64,000 nucleotides of DNA from Tricholomella constricta (lineage: Eukaryota > Basidiomycota > Agaricomycetes > Agaricales > Lyophyllaceae), in contig JAACJP010000022.1 of assembly GCA_013368375.1 (NCBI GenBank), positions 186,001-250,000 of the forward strand, given 5' to 3'. Positions 1 to 11,657 of this stretch are shown here, in pieces. How positions within the stretch are numbered: position 1 is the stretch's first letter; the number at the start of each line of letters is the position of its first letter. The translations under genes were made by a program, and so were the position numbers. The notes beneath the pieces were generated by a model, which made no database searches, was not told the origin of the DNA, and saw only the letters and a list, made by a program, of their open reading frames with translations.

Positions 1-26
1 AATGTGTGCCAACGAGGGTCCATGCT

Positions 27-1094
27 TTATACGCTCTCCCGGTCCATCCGTCTCCGCTTCCGCTCCTGTTCCTCAACGATCAACCGCTCAGCTGCAGTCA
101 TGGGGGCCGAGCGTTTCTTCTCGTTGGTATTTTCCGCACCGTTGCCATTTGAAGAGGCGGCCGACTTGAATACATTCGGTCGCTTTAAGGGGTTAGCCTT
201 GAGAGGGTTGGTGGCGACCTTCAAAGGATTCTTGAAGCCCAGTGATGGTGTAGAAGTCGTCGAAGACGATGCAGCCGGAGCAGCGGGCTTTGCGGAAAAT
301 GATAACACAACCTTCTCAGTACCTTCCTCTCGCTTGAGGCCCTCTTCAACTGGTGGCGAATCCTTCGTTTCCGAGGACTCAACTTCAGTGGCGGCCCTTT
401 CTATCTGCTCTGCGATGAGCATTCGTTCACGCTGTTCATCCGACATAGTCGCGCGATCCTTTTTCAGGGAAGCCTCCTGCGATGATACCATGAGCTTCGC
501 GTTAAACATAGCCGTCAATTGACTACGCACCTGTTTCGCCAACGCCTTCGGACTGCTGTCGATCCATGCAAGGAACCACCCCTTCTCCGTTTCATCTACC
601 CTTGCAATACCAGAGCGTCCCAGGTGTTTCACGAACTCGGTAAGAGTGACCCATCGAGTTGCATTCATGTGCAGGTGGCTCTTGTCGGCGATGTACTCCT
701 GATAGACCTGATTGGCCCGTACGCGCTTCGTTCCAAATCTGACAAGAACCATCAGGGTTTGAGTATGTAGCTCACTGGATGAATACGTACCTTCGTGAAA
801 GGAGAGAGACAAATTCCGACTGGAAGGTCATCGAGAAGTCCGATATGTGCTTTCCGGCATGCTCTCCAACCACGAGCATCTGGCGCAGATGGGCCTCAGA
901 GGCGGTGTGGCATTTGAAGCCGTTCTCATCTCTACATTGCTTCTCGCAGACCTGGCAGTACCACCTTAGCCGCTGCAGGCCCTTCGACTTCATCTTATTC
1001 GCGAGATACTTCGGGGTTCCAACTGCAAAGATCGGAATTCATGAGTTGCAACTCCTTCAATACTAGTTATAAAATCACCTTCTGCTCGACCCAT
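27..1094 (-). CDS. kin17: KIN17-like DNA/RNA-binding protein
   Basis: Three exons read from splice signals: 1094-1079, 1022-791 and 738-27, giving about 319 residues. The start MGRAE joins VGTPKYLANKMKSKG across the first intron. The N-terminus carries the C2H2-like finger of KIN17 (WYCQVCEKQC, then FKCHTASEAHLRQM). It is followed by the winged-helix segment containing RRFGTKRVRANQVYQEYIAD, HMNATRWVTLTEFVKHLG and DETEKGWFLAWID, all diagnostic of the family. The C-terminal third is low complexity, with NPLK repeated three times and a basic tail (RKRRRMDRE). KIN17 proteins are nuclear and are linked to DNA repair and RNA processing. The KOW-containing C-terminal region of animal KIN17 is not visible, as expected for the shorter fungal form. 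The next gene upstream, PSS, ends about 600 bp away on the same strand. Confidence 0.93.
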
Positions 1095-1692
1095 TTTGTA
1101 AAGTGTTTCCTATGAAGTGATAAAAAGAGGCGTAGAGGTCGAGGTAAACGACGACAGAGTGGATTTGTGGCTGTGTCACTGTCCCGCCTGAATATGCCAT
1201 TGTTTGGCACAGACGATGCTGATTATTCAGCAAGCATAATTTCCTCTGCGTTGATCTCGGTCCGAATTCCCTTACTTGCATGGGCCACCAATAATCAAGA
1301 AATGAGCGAGGCGGAATACGAGCACGTAAGTAAATTTTCGAACGGCACAAAGGATTGCGTGAACAAATCGAGTCAGCTATTCCGAGACTTAGTCAGAGCA
1401 TGAGAAAGCTTTTTCGAAGATCACAGTTATTGACTTTACGGGTTTGTGGCTGAGATGGAAGACCGAAGTAAATAGCGACGGCGAAATATCCACCAGGTGA
1501 ACTTTCCAGATCCACGCGACAGCGCCCAAATCAACGATCAGAAAAGAGCACTTCTATGATGGAGCATGGGACAGTGACCGGCGCCCCTTGGGAAGCCGCG
1601 ATAGCCCAGAACGAGAGGACAACGGAAAGGAAAAAGAGAAACAAGAAGCAGAGCAGATTTGGCAATAGTAACAAAGATCGTACACTAAGATA
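1095..1692. other. Intergenic region upstream of KIN17
   Basis: I see no supported gene here. The stretch lies between the start of KIN17 and the stop of the phosphatidylserine synthase gene, so it should hold the KIN17 promoter and the PSS 3' end. Short open frames on both strands show no family resemblance. Confidence 0.5.
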
Positions 1693-3789
1693 TTACGAGG
1701 CTTTTGCCTTCCCCTTTTTCTGGTGCTTGCGAATATACCTACGCGCGCTCGGAATACCAAACTTGGAAAAGGGTTGGGACGATTAGCGGAGGAAGCAAAA
1801 TGGGGTCGACTTGGAAGACTCACTTGTACGACAGGGTAGAGTATGAGAAGGGCGGCGCCAATGGTCCAACCCACCTTCACGGACTTAGGGAAAGGCTCAG
1901 TAAATTGATCTTTACTCCATTTCTTGATCACGAGGAGTTCCGTCAAGATTGTCGCCAGAAGCAACCAGACATGCTGTCCCATTCTCACAGCCCGCCTACA
2001 CGATAGGTTTAACGACCCGTCATCAGCGGGGCTTGAGAAACGCCTACCTTGGGTCATTTATATACTGGAAGAGTTCTCTGACAGCGGGCAAAGCACACAG
2101 GAAGACAGCTGCGAGTCGTAAGATAATTATGGGGTGATCGGGTTCCATCCATAAAAGGGCCTGTTGAAGTCGCGTTAGAAACAGATATTAGCAGTGAATC
2201 ATCGCCATTATACCTTGAGGTAGAACGGATTGAGTTCGGCGGCCAAAAAGACGGCCAGGAGAAGCACCACAACGATATAATGGGTAAATGATGAAGCCGT
2301 TCCCCACTTGAAGGCCGTAAAATCGTGGGGAGAGAATTGGCTGAGAACACGCTTAGCCTTGGAGCGAAGTCCACGGGTTTGTCGCAGCCCACGCCATTCA
2401 TATGGCTGAAGATAGGCAATTCATATATGAAAACACGAGAAAGCGAAAAAAAAATCCTACCTTGACTTCAAAATATTGACATGTTTTCATGCCTGTAAAA
2501 GTGACATGAGTGATGGATCTCATGTAGGCGGTAAAAATAATTAGGAGACTACCAAGGTAAGTACCGATCCAGTTGCAGACAAGCACATCCAAGATCCACT
2601 AGGTTGAAACAATGAGGGTGGTCTCCACGCTCGGCATTGTGGCACGTACATGATCCCACCAGCACTAGAGCAGTTCGTTAAAGGTAAAAAAAGATCAACA
2701 ATATGTACGGCATACCTCTGCAAAGTTTGCCAATTGATGTTGCAAACTGTATTCAGCCAGCTCAAAGGCAATGCTCAATATCTAATTAAGGGACCTGGCC
2801 CATCAACGTTAGCCAGAAAAGCCAAAAGTGTTCATACCCAGCAGAACCAGTAGTCACGCAAGATCATAGCTTTGCCAAACCAGCCCAAGGTGTGAGCGAC
2901 GCAGAATATATCGAGAGCATTCTGCATTCACAGCAATGAGAGACATATGTATATAAAAGGAAAAAGAAATTGACAAACCCAGATATTCGCTGCCGTCGGC
3001 GCGCAATCTTCTGCGTAGCTCTTCTCTGGTAGGGGAACACCCAAGCTCGGGTCAATGTAAGTCATCATGACACGGGCAGTACCGAGGTCCTGAAACAGGA
3101 GAAAAACCAGCGCCAGTTCATACAACAGATTGACACCAAGAACAATTCTCCAGAACGCAGGATGGGGCCGAATGAACGGACCATCTCGGAATTGGATCAT
3201 GGAAAAGGATAAGAACGACGCGATTGCGGCATATATTCCGCTAAATTTCCGATTAACACTTCCTTCACGAGATGACCATGTAGACAAAGGTAATACACAC
3301 ACTCGTCTCTTGTCGCGCCCTTCTTCCAAAACATCCTGGGTCGTCGCGACATATGCGAGAACGATCAAGCCACAGGCAAGTGTGGAAAGTGTGACCGGTT
3401 TGTAGAAGAACCTATACGAGAAACAATGCAGCTGTAATCATTCACAATGGACAGGGTAACGTACTCGACACTGGTATCGTGCCTTTCCTGGAACGGCGTA
3501 ATGCGTGTATACGGTTCGGTTCGATTCGCCTTTCGCACAGTATTCAAATAAACGATGAACATTATCACATGTAAGAACACCACATACATCGTACCCTAGC
3601 GGAGAGGCAGACGATAAGGTGAGAGTCTTCAGCCATTCTTCAGCATAGTCGCTCACATCGCACTGGTATTCCATCTAGGCCCGGCATAGGCTCCGGTTCG
3701 GCTTCCGCTGGAGGCGATAATACTGCATCAGAATCCTCGGCCGGAGAGGTGGGTGACAGGTCGGGGTTTTGTTCTGCGACGGAAGTCAT
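1693..3789 (-). CDS. Phosphatidylserine synthase, base-exchange type (PSS1/2 family)
   Basis: A multi-exon integral-membrane enzyme expected in the ER. It would exchange the head group of phosphatidylcholine or phosphatidylethanolamine for serine. Family blocks in order: an N-terminal acidic/proline leader from MTSVAEQNPDLSPTSPAED; GPFIRPHPAFWRIVLGVN; YIDPSLGVPLPEKSYAEDC; FELAEYSLQHQLANFAE; CWWDH; WILDVLVCNWIGTYLG; MKTCQYFEVK; FTAFKWGTASSF; LAAELNPFYLK; and ATILTELLVIKKW. The C-terminus is basic (RRYIRKHQKKGKAKAS). The CWWDH block is a 15 nt micro-exon (2650-2664) flanked by GT..AG introns. Budding yeast instead uses the unrelated CDP-DAG-dependent Cho1. The junctions near 3590-3690 are the least certain part of the model. 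Confidence 0.93.
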
Positions 3790-6662
3790 GATGGCCGACG
3801 GAAGTTTGATCTAGAAATATTTCTTTTCCTTTGGGTCAGCGACATAAAGCAAGATTCCTGCGAAATCCGCCCGCTGACAATTTGATATTCGAAGAACGCC
3901 ACTACCACTTCGGCTGATGAACCAAGAGCCTCAGTGAGTTATGCGCGAAAGAAAGGGTAACAATGTGTTGCCAAGTTGCCCAGTGTTGTTATGTAGATAT
4001 AGTCGGAGGCCAAGGAATAAAGACGACGATGATGCCGCGACGCTAAGATGTGTACTTGTTTATCCCAGTCGCCCGGCAAACAACGGCAAATTCAGACGTG
4101 CGACCCTCCACCAACTTGGGGTTCAGTCTCATTGCTGCTTGTGGAAAACTGGCTTGAACTTGGCCCCTATTCTAGCTCTACTCACGGAACTAAGAGAGCG
4201 TTGACGTACTCGCGATTCATGCCGGAGACCCCATACCTCCTGAACATCGCGCTGGCTTCTACTGCTTCCTCATTTCATCACGGAGCCTGGATCCTAAAGC
4301 CCGTAAGAAGATCGAGACAGTGCCAGGGGTTCTGAACCGCGACTGGTACACGGATGTTGTAGTCCGAATGACATTGGCAGCTGTGAGGATTAACTGTTTA
4401 GATTTGATGGTATCACAGATAATGACTGGCTGTCAATCACTCCGACTGGTCGCTTCGCTTTTTGTCTGAATCTCCAGACAAGGACCCATCGCTGAATAAC
4501 CGGTTCGAGAACTCGGAGTGATCTGATTGCCTGGGTATCGTAAGAATTGCGCCTTCAAACCTTGACACGCTGGACCTCCACAATCTATGTTCAAATTTCT
4601 GCGGTGTGTATGATTGGTATCGTGTCTACCATCAGCCATGTCTCAAGTTATGCACTTCTCTCTTGATGCAGGCGAACGAAGTCCCGAGAGACCTTCTTAA
4701 CTAGTGCCCAGCTGTTATTTCGATCCACTCGACAGTAACAGGCGCAAACCGCCCAACTCAATGGTGATGCCTAATGTCACCTAACCCTTAAGGCTACTCA
4801 GGGGAAACAGTTGCACGTTACCTTGTCATGGTCCGAAATGGCCATGCTTTCTCACCGTCCATGCCAAAGTGACAAAGTCGCTTTGATACAAGCCTTGATC
4901 TGATCTCTTTCAAAAGCTTCAAACCCAGCCGGCGTCAACATGTCAGAAAGCTTTCAGGGACGCCTATTCAAGGTCTGAACAATCCAAGTTTTCTTTAGCC
5001 AAGACGATGCAGGCATCTCACACATGTAGGTCTTGATCATACAATGTGATCCCTTACAGACTCGAAAATCCAGAAACTTGACTGATTGTGGCACGCGGCT
5101 ATCCCAGGAATATGGTTTGAATGCATCGCCTTCTGTGGCTCCAGATCTACAGCCTACGATCGACTGGGTCCTTTCTCCACACGGATGGCCCATTTTCAAT
5201 TCAAAGTCTATATATGCGTAGGCCCTGTGTTGTGGCCTTACCGTTTTGACCCACGTCTGCGCGCCCTCCTGTTGTCGCGATTGGCTTCCATGCCATAAAC
5301 AAGGACTCAGATAAGCTATCCGATGGCACCCAACGCATTGGAAGGTTTGTGCTGGGAAATATACGCCGAATTTAGAACAGTACCCGCCTTCCGCGGAAGA
5401 TTGCACAATGTGTTTGGTTGGATGATACGTTCGGTCGAGGGCCTTCGAAGCTGTTCACTTCGTGCTCATTCTACGCTACGGTCAGACAACGCGTGGTCGA
5501 TGGTCCGGGTCGTTACGTGCGTGACGCCACCTATCCGGATTACCTTCCCCGCCATTCTTCTGAAAGATAAACGCGCCACATACGTAGACGAGGAGCCGGC
5601 AGGAGCTGGTTTTCTCTTCTAATCAGATCCCCCAGTGCGTCGCGTATCAACCCGATCCCTTTGTGCTGTGTTTGGATCATGGACCGTCTCACACGGTCAT
5701 CATGGGTATGTCCGTAGATGCGAAGCCTGTCGGTTACCTTTGCCCACCATATGATGATCATAACGGGTCATCACACTGATTTTATAACTGTACCCCACCT
5801 AACGTATGTCATTGATTTTTGTCACAAAACACTGATGAGTTTATCGTTATCTAGGGTTGCAACGTTATCACTGAAAAAGCCATGGTGCGACCGAATTATC
5901 TCGCACCCCACAACGGCATTCATGATTTCGATCGCTATTAAAGGTTGTCTTCGTTTTGACATCGCAGGTCAAAAAGGGCAGTCAACAAACTGGCAACAGT
6001 TGTGCTCGAATTTCGTTGTTTCTGATGACCGACCATCGCCAGTGAGTTTGTGGCATTGTCGAGATGGTAAGAGCATGAATGAAATTCCCGATCGACGGAT
6101 GAATTATGAATATTCATTGGGTGAATGCCGGCACACAAGTCGGGCACACGACCGAAGCGACATCTGTTGGATGAGCTGCGTGAGGAGGAGCCGCTTTGTA
6201 TATTGCAGGGTGATCGCGGCCTCGCTTTCTCATCGAGCGCGACCCTGAGATCACATATCAGTCCAGGATAGTTCCGGACGCTGGAGTTTCGACATGGCTT
6301 CCGGTTTGGAAGGTTAGAACACAAAAATATTCAGCTCCCACATGCGCAGACCGGCACAGGCTGGCCCCATGCTGGAACCCTGATCCTCAGGGCAATCTTG
6401 CCTTCCATAGCCCACTGTGACACCCATCCACGTTTTGTCACACAGCCTCGGCTTGTTGAAAAAAAAGAAGACGCAAGCGGACCAAGCTCACGCAATGGCA
6501 TTCGAGTCGAATTCTGTCCTCTCCTGATTGGGATAATTCTCATCTGTCAACTCCCGGCACGATCTTGAAGGGCAATTGGATCTTGTTTGTTACTTAATGA
6601 CGCCGGAAGCACTTAAGGACCACCTCCAATCTCTCTGAGCTTGTTCCTTTTCCGCTCCTACT
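3790..6662. other. Gene-poor 2.9 kb stretch
   Basis: I see no gene I can support. Open frames of up to about 175 codons exist on both strands (for example 5718-6248 plus and 4954-5406 minus). They show no recognisable motif, no consistent exon chain and many rare residues, and the two strands overlap. The stretch separates the divergent starts of the PSS gene and the Zn2Cys6 regulator, so it must contain both promoters. No tandem repeat or terminal inverted repeat was noticed. Confidence 0.4.
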
Positions 6663-8192
6663 ATGATGACCTCCGAGTCTTTTCAACCATTGCAGCTCAA
6701 AGGCGAGATAATGGATCTTGAATTCACTCTTGACACAGACCACAGGTCAGAGCCACTTAATTCCAATCCTCATCATTTTACTTGCCGACTTATTAACCGT
6801 CGTCCCCTCTACTCCCGAAATCGACCAAAAATAGGAAAAGGAGAAGAAACCGGACTACGCAAAGCTGTCTTAATTGCCATACCTCCAAACGAAAGGTGTG
6901 TCGCTCTATCTCAGCTAACATGAACGTCCCTCATTAACGATGACGATGCCAAGTGTGACCGCAAACGACCTTGTCAGCGGTGCATCCAACTCGGCCTGGT
7001 AATTAAGCTAGCCACTCCCATGTGGCGGAGCAATAATGACGACTAATTCTACAGACGGGCCTTTGTGTATATGAGATCGACGACCCTGCGCTGAGGTGAG
7101 TATCCCGCCTTGGCAGATGTCGACATTTCTCAAGATGTATTAGAGATGATCCGACGCTCGACGAGAACACGCGCTTGAAAAACAGAATCGCAGAACTGGA
7201 AAGTCTAGTCCGCGAATTGCGAGGTAAGATTAACCGACACTACGGAATGAGACAGTACTCATTATGTACAGGTAAACCACACCCAAGGTGGGCCGATAGC
7301 AACTTCCGCGATGGAGACCCAAACGAGAAATGGCACTCGCGCGCGACGAAGTGCCCGCCTTTGACGAAACGACGTTTGCCGTCGCAGGAACGTCCTGCTG
7401 GGCGTACTCTCCCTTCAGCACTAAGTCCTATAAAGACGGAACCGGTCTCTGATACTTCGCCGTCTTTGTATCGTTTCTCTCCCTCTCCCGGGCCTGCGCC
7501 TCCCATGCGTTACCACACGTTCCAAACTGACGTGCGGTCCTCGTCAACGTCATCTTATGACCACGAGCAGTACCAGAACTACCACCCGTCGTCCTGTTCG
7601 CCCACTGCACCGTACCATGCCCCGCAGCATGCTAGTTCGGTAACTTCCTCGTATTCGGACTCTGGAAGCTACACGCTATCCAGCAGCGACGACGGAAGCA
7701 CCTACCATAACGATTCTTATCCATCCCACAATTCGACGTCGCACTCAATGTGTCCTTGCCGCACCAGTCCAGGAACGGGCGTTGCTTACATCTCTTTGGC
7801 GCAGCAACTCCAGACCTCGCTGAACTCCCTTAGGCAGTATAGCCACCACCCGCCGAATACGTCGTGCCTGTTGTATCGACGTATCGTCGACCTCAATCAT
7901 ATCATGCAGTATGTGTTCGTCATATCTCCCTCGCGTTTCAAATAGTTGTTGAAACTCCTCTTGCCGCAGCGGTAACGAATCACCAGACGGAGGGTCCTCT
8001 TACGAAAATGGCGCTTCTGAACGCGAAATCCTCACGCCTCTCTCCGCCTCCAGTGGGCACACTTCGTTTCATACTAATGGCTCCTCGGGCCAGGTCTCTC
8101 CACAGGAGTGGACTACCCTTACCGCTGCAGGTTACAACCCGTACTTCCCGCCTCAGAACGATCATGGGATATATACGCACGTCATAAATTGA
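6663..8192 (+). CDS. Zn2Cys6 binuclear-cluster transcription factor
   Basis: Seven exons were traced: 6663-6745, 6835-6895, 6954-6998, 7055-7095, 7144-7223, 7272-7908 and 7970-8192, giving 389 residues. The first exon encodes a short acidic leader. It joins a basic run (RKRRRNRTTQSC), then the zinc cluster C-x2-C-x6-C-x5-C-x2-C-x8-C (QSCLNCHTSKRKC, CDRKRPCQRC, GLTGLCVYEID). A leucine-rich segment follows (RLKNRIAELESLVRELRGK), which probably forms the dimerising coiled coil. The remainder is Ser/Tyr/Pro/His-rich and disordered, typical of an activation region. It would act as a nuclear DNA-binding regulator; targets cannot be inferred. No fungal_trans middle-homology domain is visible. The first acceptor (6834) was chosen because it keeps the basic region in frame. 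Confidence 0.9.
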
Positions 8193-8350
8193 AGGATTCT
8201 CATCCTCGCCGCATGTTATCCATGTACTATAGGTATTTCTTGTTATCTGGCAATGTCGCAGTGCTTTGGGTAGTACGTGTACAGTTATTTTGGACTTTTG
8301 TTACACTACATCTACACCGTAATCGCTTTCTTTTGCTATTCATTGGGGCT

Positions 8351-9460
8351 TTATTGGGGTTTAACTTGGAAATGAAATATACGCTGTGATCCAGGGTCCG
8401 CCCTGACCGCCTGCCCGTCCACCAATTTCCATATATCACGCTCAATGAACACGGCGTGTCCACTCTTTTTAATAAACAAGATTGTCGATAAACGCGTGCC
8501 ATAGGAATTAGAGCCCACGTTGGGCACGCCCTCCAGTGTGATCGGAACAGGCGCAACTTGGACTGTATTGCGAAGCTGTGAGCGCTGGGTGACAGGTTCA
8601 GGGGATCGCCAACTTTTCGGAAAAAGTAGCATGTCAAAAAAATCACAAAAGATCGATCGGCCGCTACTCACGCCAGCACGTCGAACAGCCGGTCCGTGAA
8701 TTCGGCTTCTGTCGTGCCAGTTGATAAGGTTTGCAACACATCATTAAATTTTTCAGTCGCTTGCTGTACTTTGGGCCAATCGTCCTTGAGCCCATCGATG
8801 GCGTTGGAGACGCATCCGCAGAACCGCTCTCTTGTGGAAAGGGGACGGGACGTCACGATGCCACCTGAGCCATGATTCGTTACAAAGAGAGGATCGAAGT
8901 GCAACGACCCATCAGGCCGTGGGGCTGAAGGAGCCAGAAGAAGCAGGTTGAATCCGGCAAATCTGGCGTCCTGAGGGACTATCCTTCCAACCTGGTCTTC
9001 GAGTGACTCGGATGAATCTGATAGAAGTATAGATGAGGTCAAATAGCCCCTAGACATTTCGTAGGCCTTGACGGGCTCAGTTATGTTCGTCCTAACGTAG
9101 TCGGAGACGTGCCTTAATGAATGGATTGACTGAGAATCAAAGGGTGGAAAGCTTACAGTAGCGCGACTTTGCCGGTCCGAGTAACTCCAAACCACGTTCC
9201 ACCTGCTATAACGTCGCGACCCGACAGGACGTTACCTTCTGCGCTTCCGGCTTCGTTCACGTCCTCGAAGTTGTGAAAGTGTGCATCCTGAGTAGGTCTA
9301 CTCAAGAACTCGTCACGATTGCTGCAGAGAATACTACCAAGGTGTGTATACACCAATCAGCACGGCCGATCGTTATATGTCGACGATGAGTTTGCTTGAT
9401 CGCATCAAAAACGTACAGTGCATAATCCTGGTAGTCCAGAGCCCAGAGAGCGATACACAT
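8351..9460 (-). CDS. TANGO2/NRDE-family protein
   Basis: Begins MCIALWALDYQDYAL and joins LCSNRDEFLSRPTQDAHF across an intron with a GTACGT donor, reconstituting the NRDE motif that names the family. Further blocks are NVLSGRDVIAGGTWFGVTR, NITEPVKAYEMSRGYLTSS and the terminal SNSYGTRLSTILFIKKSG followed by FIERDIWKL. The last exon begins at a TTGGCG after an AAAG acceptor near 8625, keeping frame as LFDVLAWRSPEPVTQ. TANGO2 homologues are cytosolic or mitochondrial/Golgi-associated; proposed roles include membrane trafficking and haem or lipid handling. The biochemical activity is not settled. Gene length (about 300 residues) fits the family. The ARP6 gene starts divergently about 375 bp away. 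Confidence 0.92.
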
Positions 9461-9835
9461 GGCAGATCAACAGCGCCACTAGTCGGTGAGAGTGCAGGTT
9501 AGGAGTAGCTTCACGAGGAAAACCGGAGTTGCGAGGAGTAGGCAAAAAAATCCGCGGCCTTGGCGAGTTCTGGTGTAGTAATCCCGCGACAACGTTTATT
9601 CGATAGTGCTCGTCGGCTCGAAGTTGCAGAATACTAAACCGAGCTGGGGAGATTTGTTGAGTCTAGGTAGACTTTGAACGTACCTCTTGAAGATACTAGA
9701 TAGAGATTCGGGCGACAGCAATGCCGGACGAGTTCTAGTCAGCTGACACCGCTGAACGATCATATGATCGATTTCTGTATTAAAGCTTTCTCACGCTCCT
9801 CCTTGACCTCTCACCACGTCCTTGGACGCGATATA

Positions 9836-11657
9836 ATGAACGACACAGTAATTGTACTCGATAACGGCGCCTCCACAATAAAAGCAGGCTTAGCAAATGG
9901 GCAAGAAGAGCCGCCGAGGTACATTGTTTTGTGCATGGCATCTGCCCGGCGTCTGAAAACCAAAACAGAATCATTCCGAATGCTGTCATTCAATCCAAAG
10001 GCGACAAAATGACCTATTTCGGGCATGAATTTCCGAGATGCAAGGACTATTCATCGCTTCACTACAGGTTGCCCTTCGAAAAGGTTGGATGGATCAGCAC
10101 TGAGACCGCGAGGACTGAAATGTATTCACAGAACCTGACAGGGGTACCTTGTTGACTGGGACGCGCAAAAAGCTGTATGGGATGGTATTTTCTCATCAGA
10201 AGTCCTTGCGGTACGGTAGAAGTAAACCTTGCAACTTTAACATCTGACTGGGCTCGGCATTTATAGATCAACACAACCGAGTCCTCGCTCCTCATTACCG
10301 AGCCATATTTCAATCTGCCAAATCTCCAGGAAGTATATGACCAGTTCGTCTTTGAGGAATACGAGTTCCAAGCATACCACCGTTGCGCGCGTAAGTCAAC
10401 CTTATTGTACTCGGATGTATTCCAACCATGTATTTTGGTTCAAGCTGCTTCTCTGATCCCCTATGGAACAATCTTCTCGCAGCCTGGCCTCCCATCTGCG
10501 GAGTGTGTCATCGTGGTCGACTCTGGGTTCAGCTACACTCACGTTGTACCTTTGCTCAACGGGAAGATCATGTGGAATGCAGTGAAGAGGTAACCGAACC
10601 CCCCCTCTCGATCTGTAACTCATACCATAACCAGACTTGACGTCGGTGGGAAGTTACTCACGAATCAGTTGAAAGAACTCGTGTCTTTCCGTCAATGGAA
10701 CATGATGGACGAGACGTACATCATGAACGATGTCAAAGAGTCTTGCTGTTACGTCTCGCAGAGTTTCAAGAGTGATTTGGAAATATGTCGGTACGCCTCC
10801 GTAAAACTTTATGCTTTCGTAAGCTAATGACATGAAGACTGAACTCTAAGAACAATCCGATTGTCCAGGAATACGTCTTGCCGGACTTGTCGTCAAATAG
10901 AAAAGGCCGTATACGACAGCCAGATGATATCGTAGCCGAGACGGACCAGATCCTTGTGATGAACAATGAACGGTTTGCGGTGCCGGAATTGATATTCCGT
11001 CCCGATAATATTGGCAAGTCTTTCCTCGGACCTTGTCTTCTTTCCTGCTGTTTGAACTGAATGATCCCAGGCCTGGATCAGTCAGGTCTTTCGGCAACTA
11101 TTGCACTTTCTATATCTCTCCTTCCCAAGGACCTTCAAGGCATGTTTTGGGCAAATATCGGCTTGATAGGTGGTAACACCAAGTTTCCTGGATTTCGGTC
11201 GAGATTGTGAGTCTTCCTGTGATCTCTATGCCGGATCCACAATCCCCATACTTCACGAAGGATGTCTGAGTTGCAATCTTTGGCGCCCACTGATTGTGAC
11301 GTGGTGATCTATGGGTGCGACGAGTACGTCGGCTCGTAATGGATTAAACTTTTCTGCTCATCGTCGGATTCCAGCCCAATCACAGAAGCCTACCGGGCAG
11401 CCGTAGCTTTTGCAAGCATGCCCGGGTTTACTAATCATGTCGTCACGCGGGCAGAGTATGCAGAAAGCGGCAGTAACGCTTCTCGAAAAAAGTTTCACGA
11501 CTGGAAGCCCCGTGAGTCTGAGAAGGAGAAGCCGAAGGAAGCTGCGAAGGCGAAGGGGAAGCAAAGGGAGGACGATCGCTCACAGGTACCTAACAAGCCG
11601 ACGAGAACGAGAAGCAGAGCGACCCCCGGTTCGACGACCACAGCACGGCGGCGGTGA
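9836..11657 (+). CDS. arp6: Actin-related protein ARP6 (SWR1 complex subunit)
   Basis: The actin fold begins [25 protein letters not shown]6-type blocks follow through several short introns: [120 protein letters not shown], and [15 protein letters not shown]. The end is a charged [17 protein letters not shown] tail beyond the usual FHDWKP stop region. In yeast ARP6 is a subunit of SWR1, the remodeller that deposits H2A.Z. The C-terminal basic/acidic extension of roughly 50 residues is longer than in budding yeast and looks disordered. Internal exon boundaries are approximate. Confidence 0.94.

Noticed and set aside
4..522. Plus-strand frame of 172 codons opposite KIN17
   Set aside because: Antisense shadow of a well-supported KIN17 exon.
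4954..5406. Cysteine-containing minus-strand frame as a gene
   Set aside because: No recognisable motif, no exon partners, and comparable frames exist on the other strand.
5718..6248. 176-codon plus-strand frame as a gene
   Set aside because: Composition looks random and no domain or splice chain supports it.
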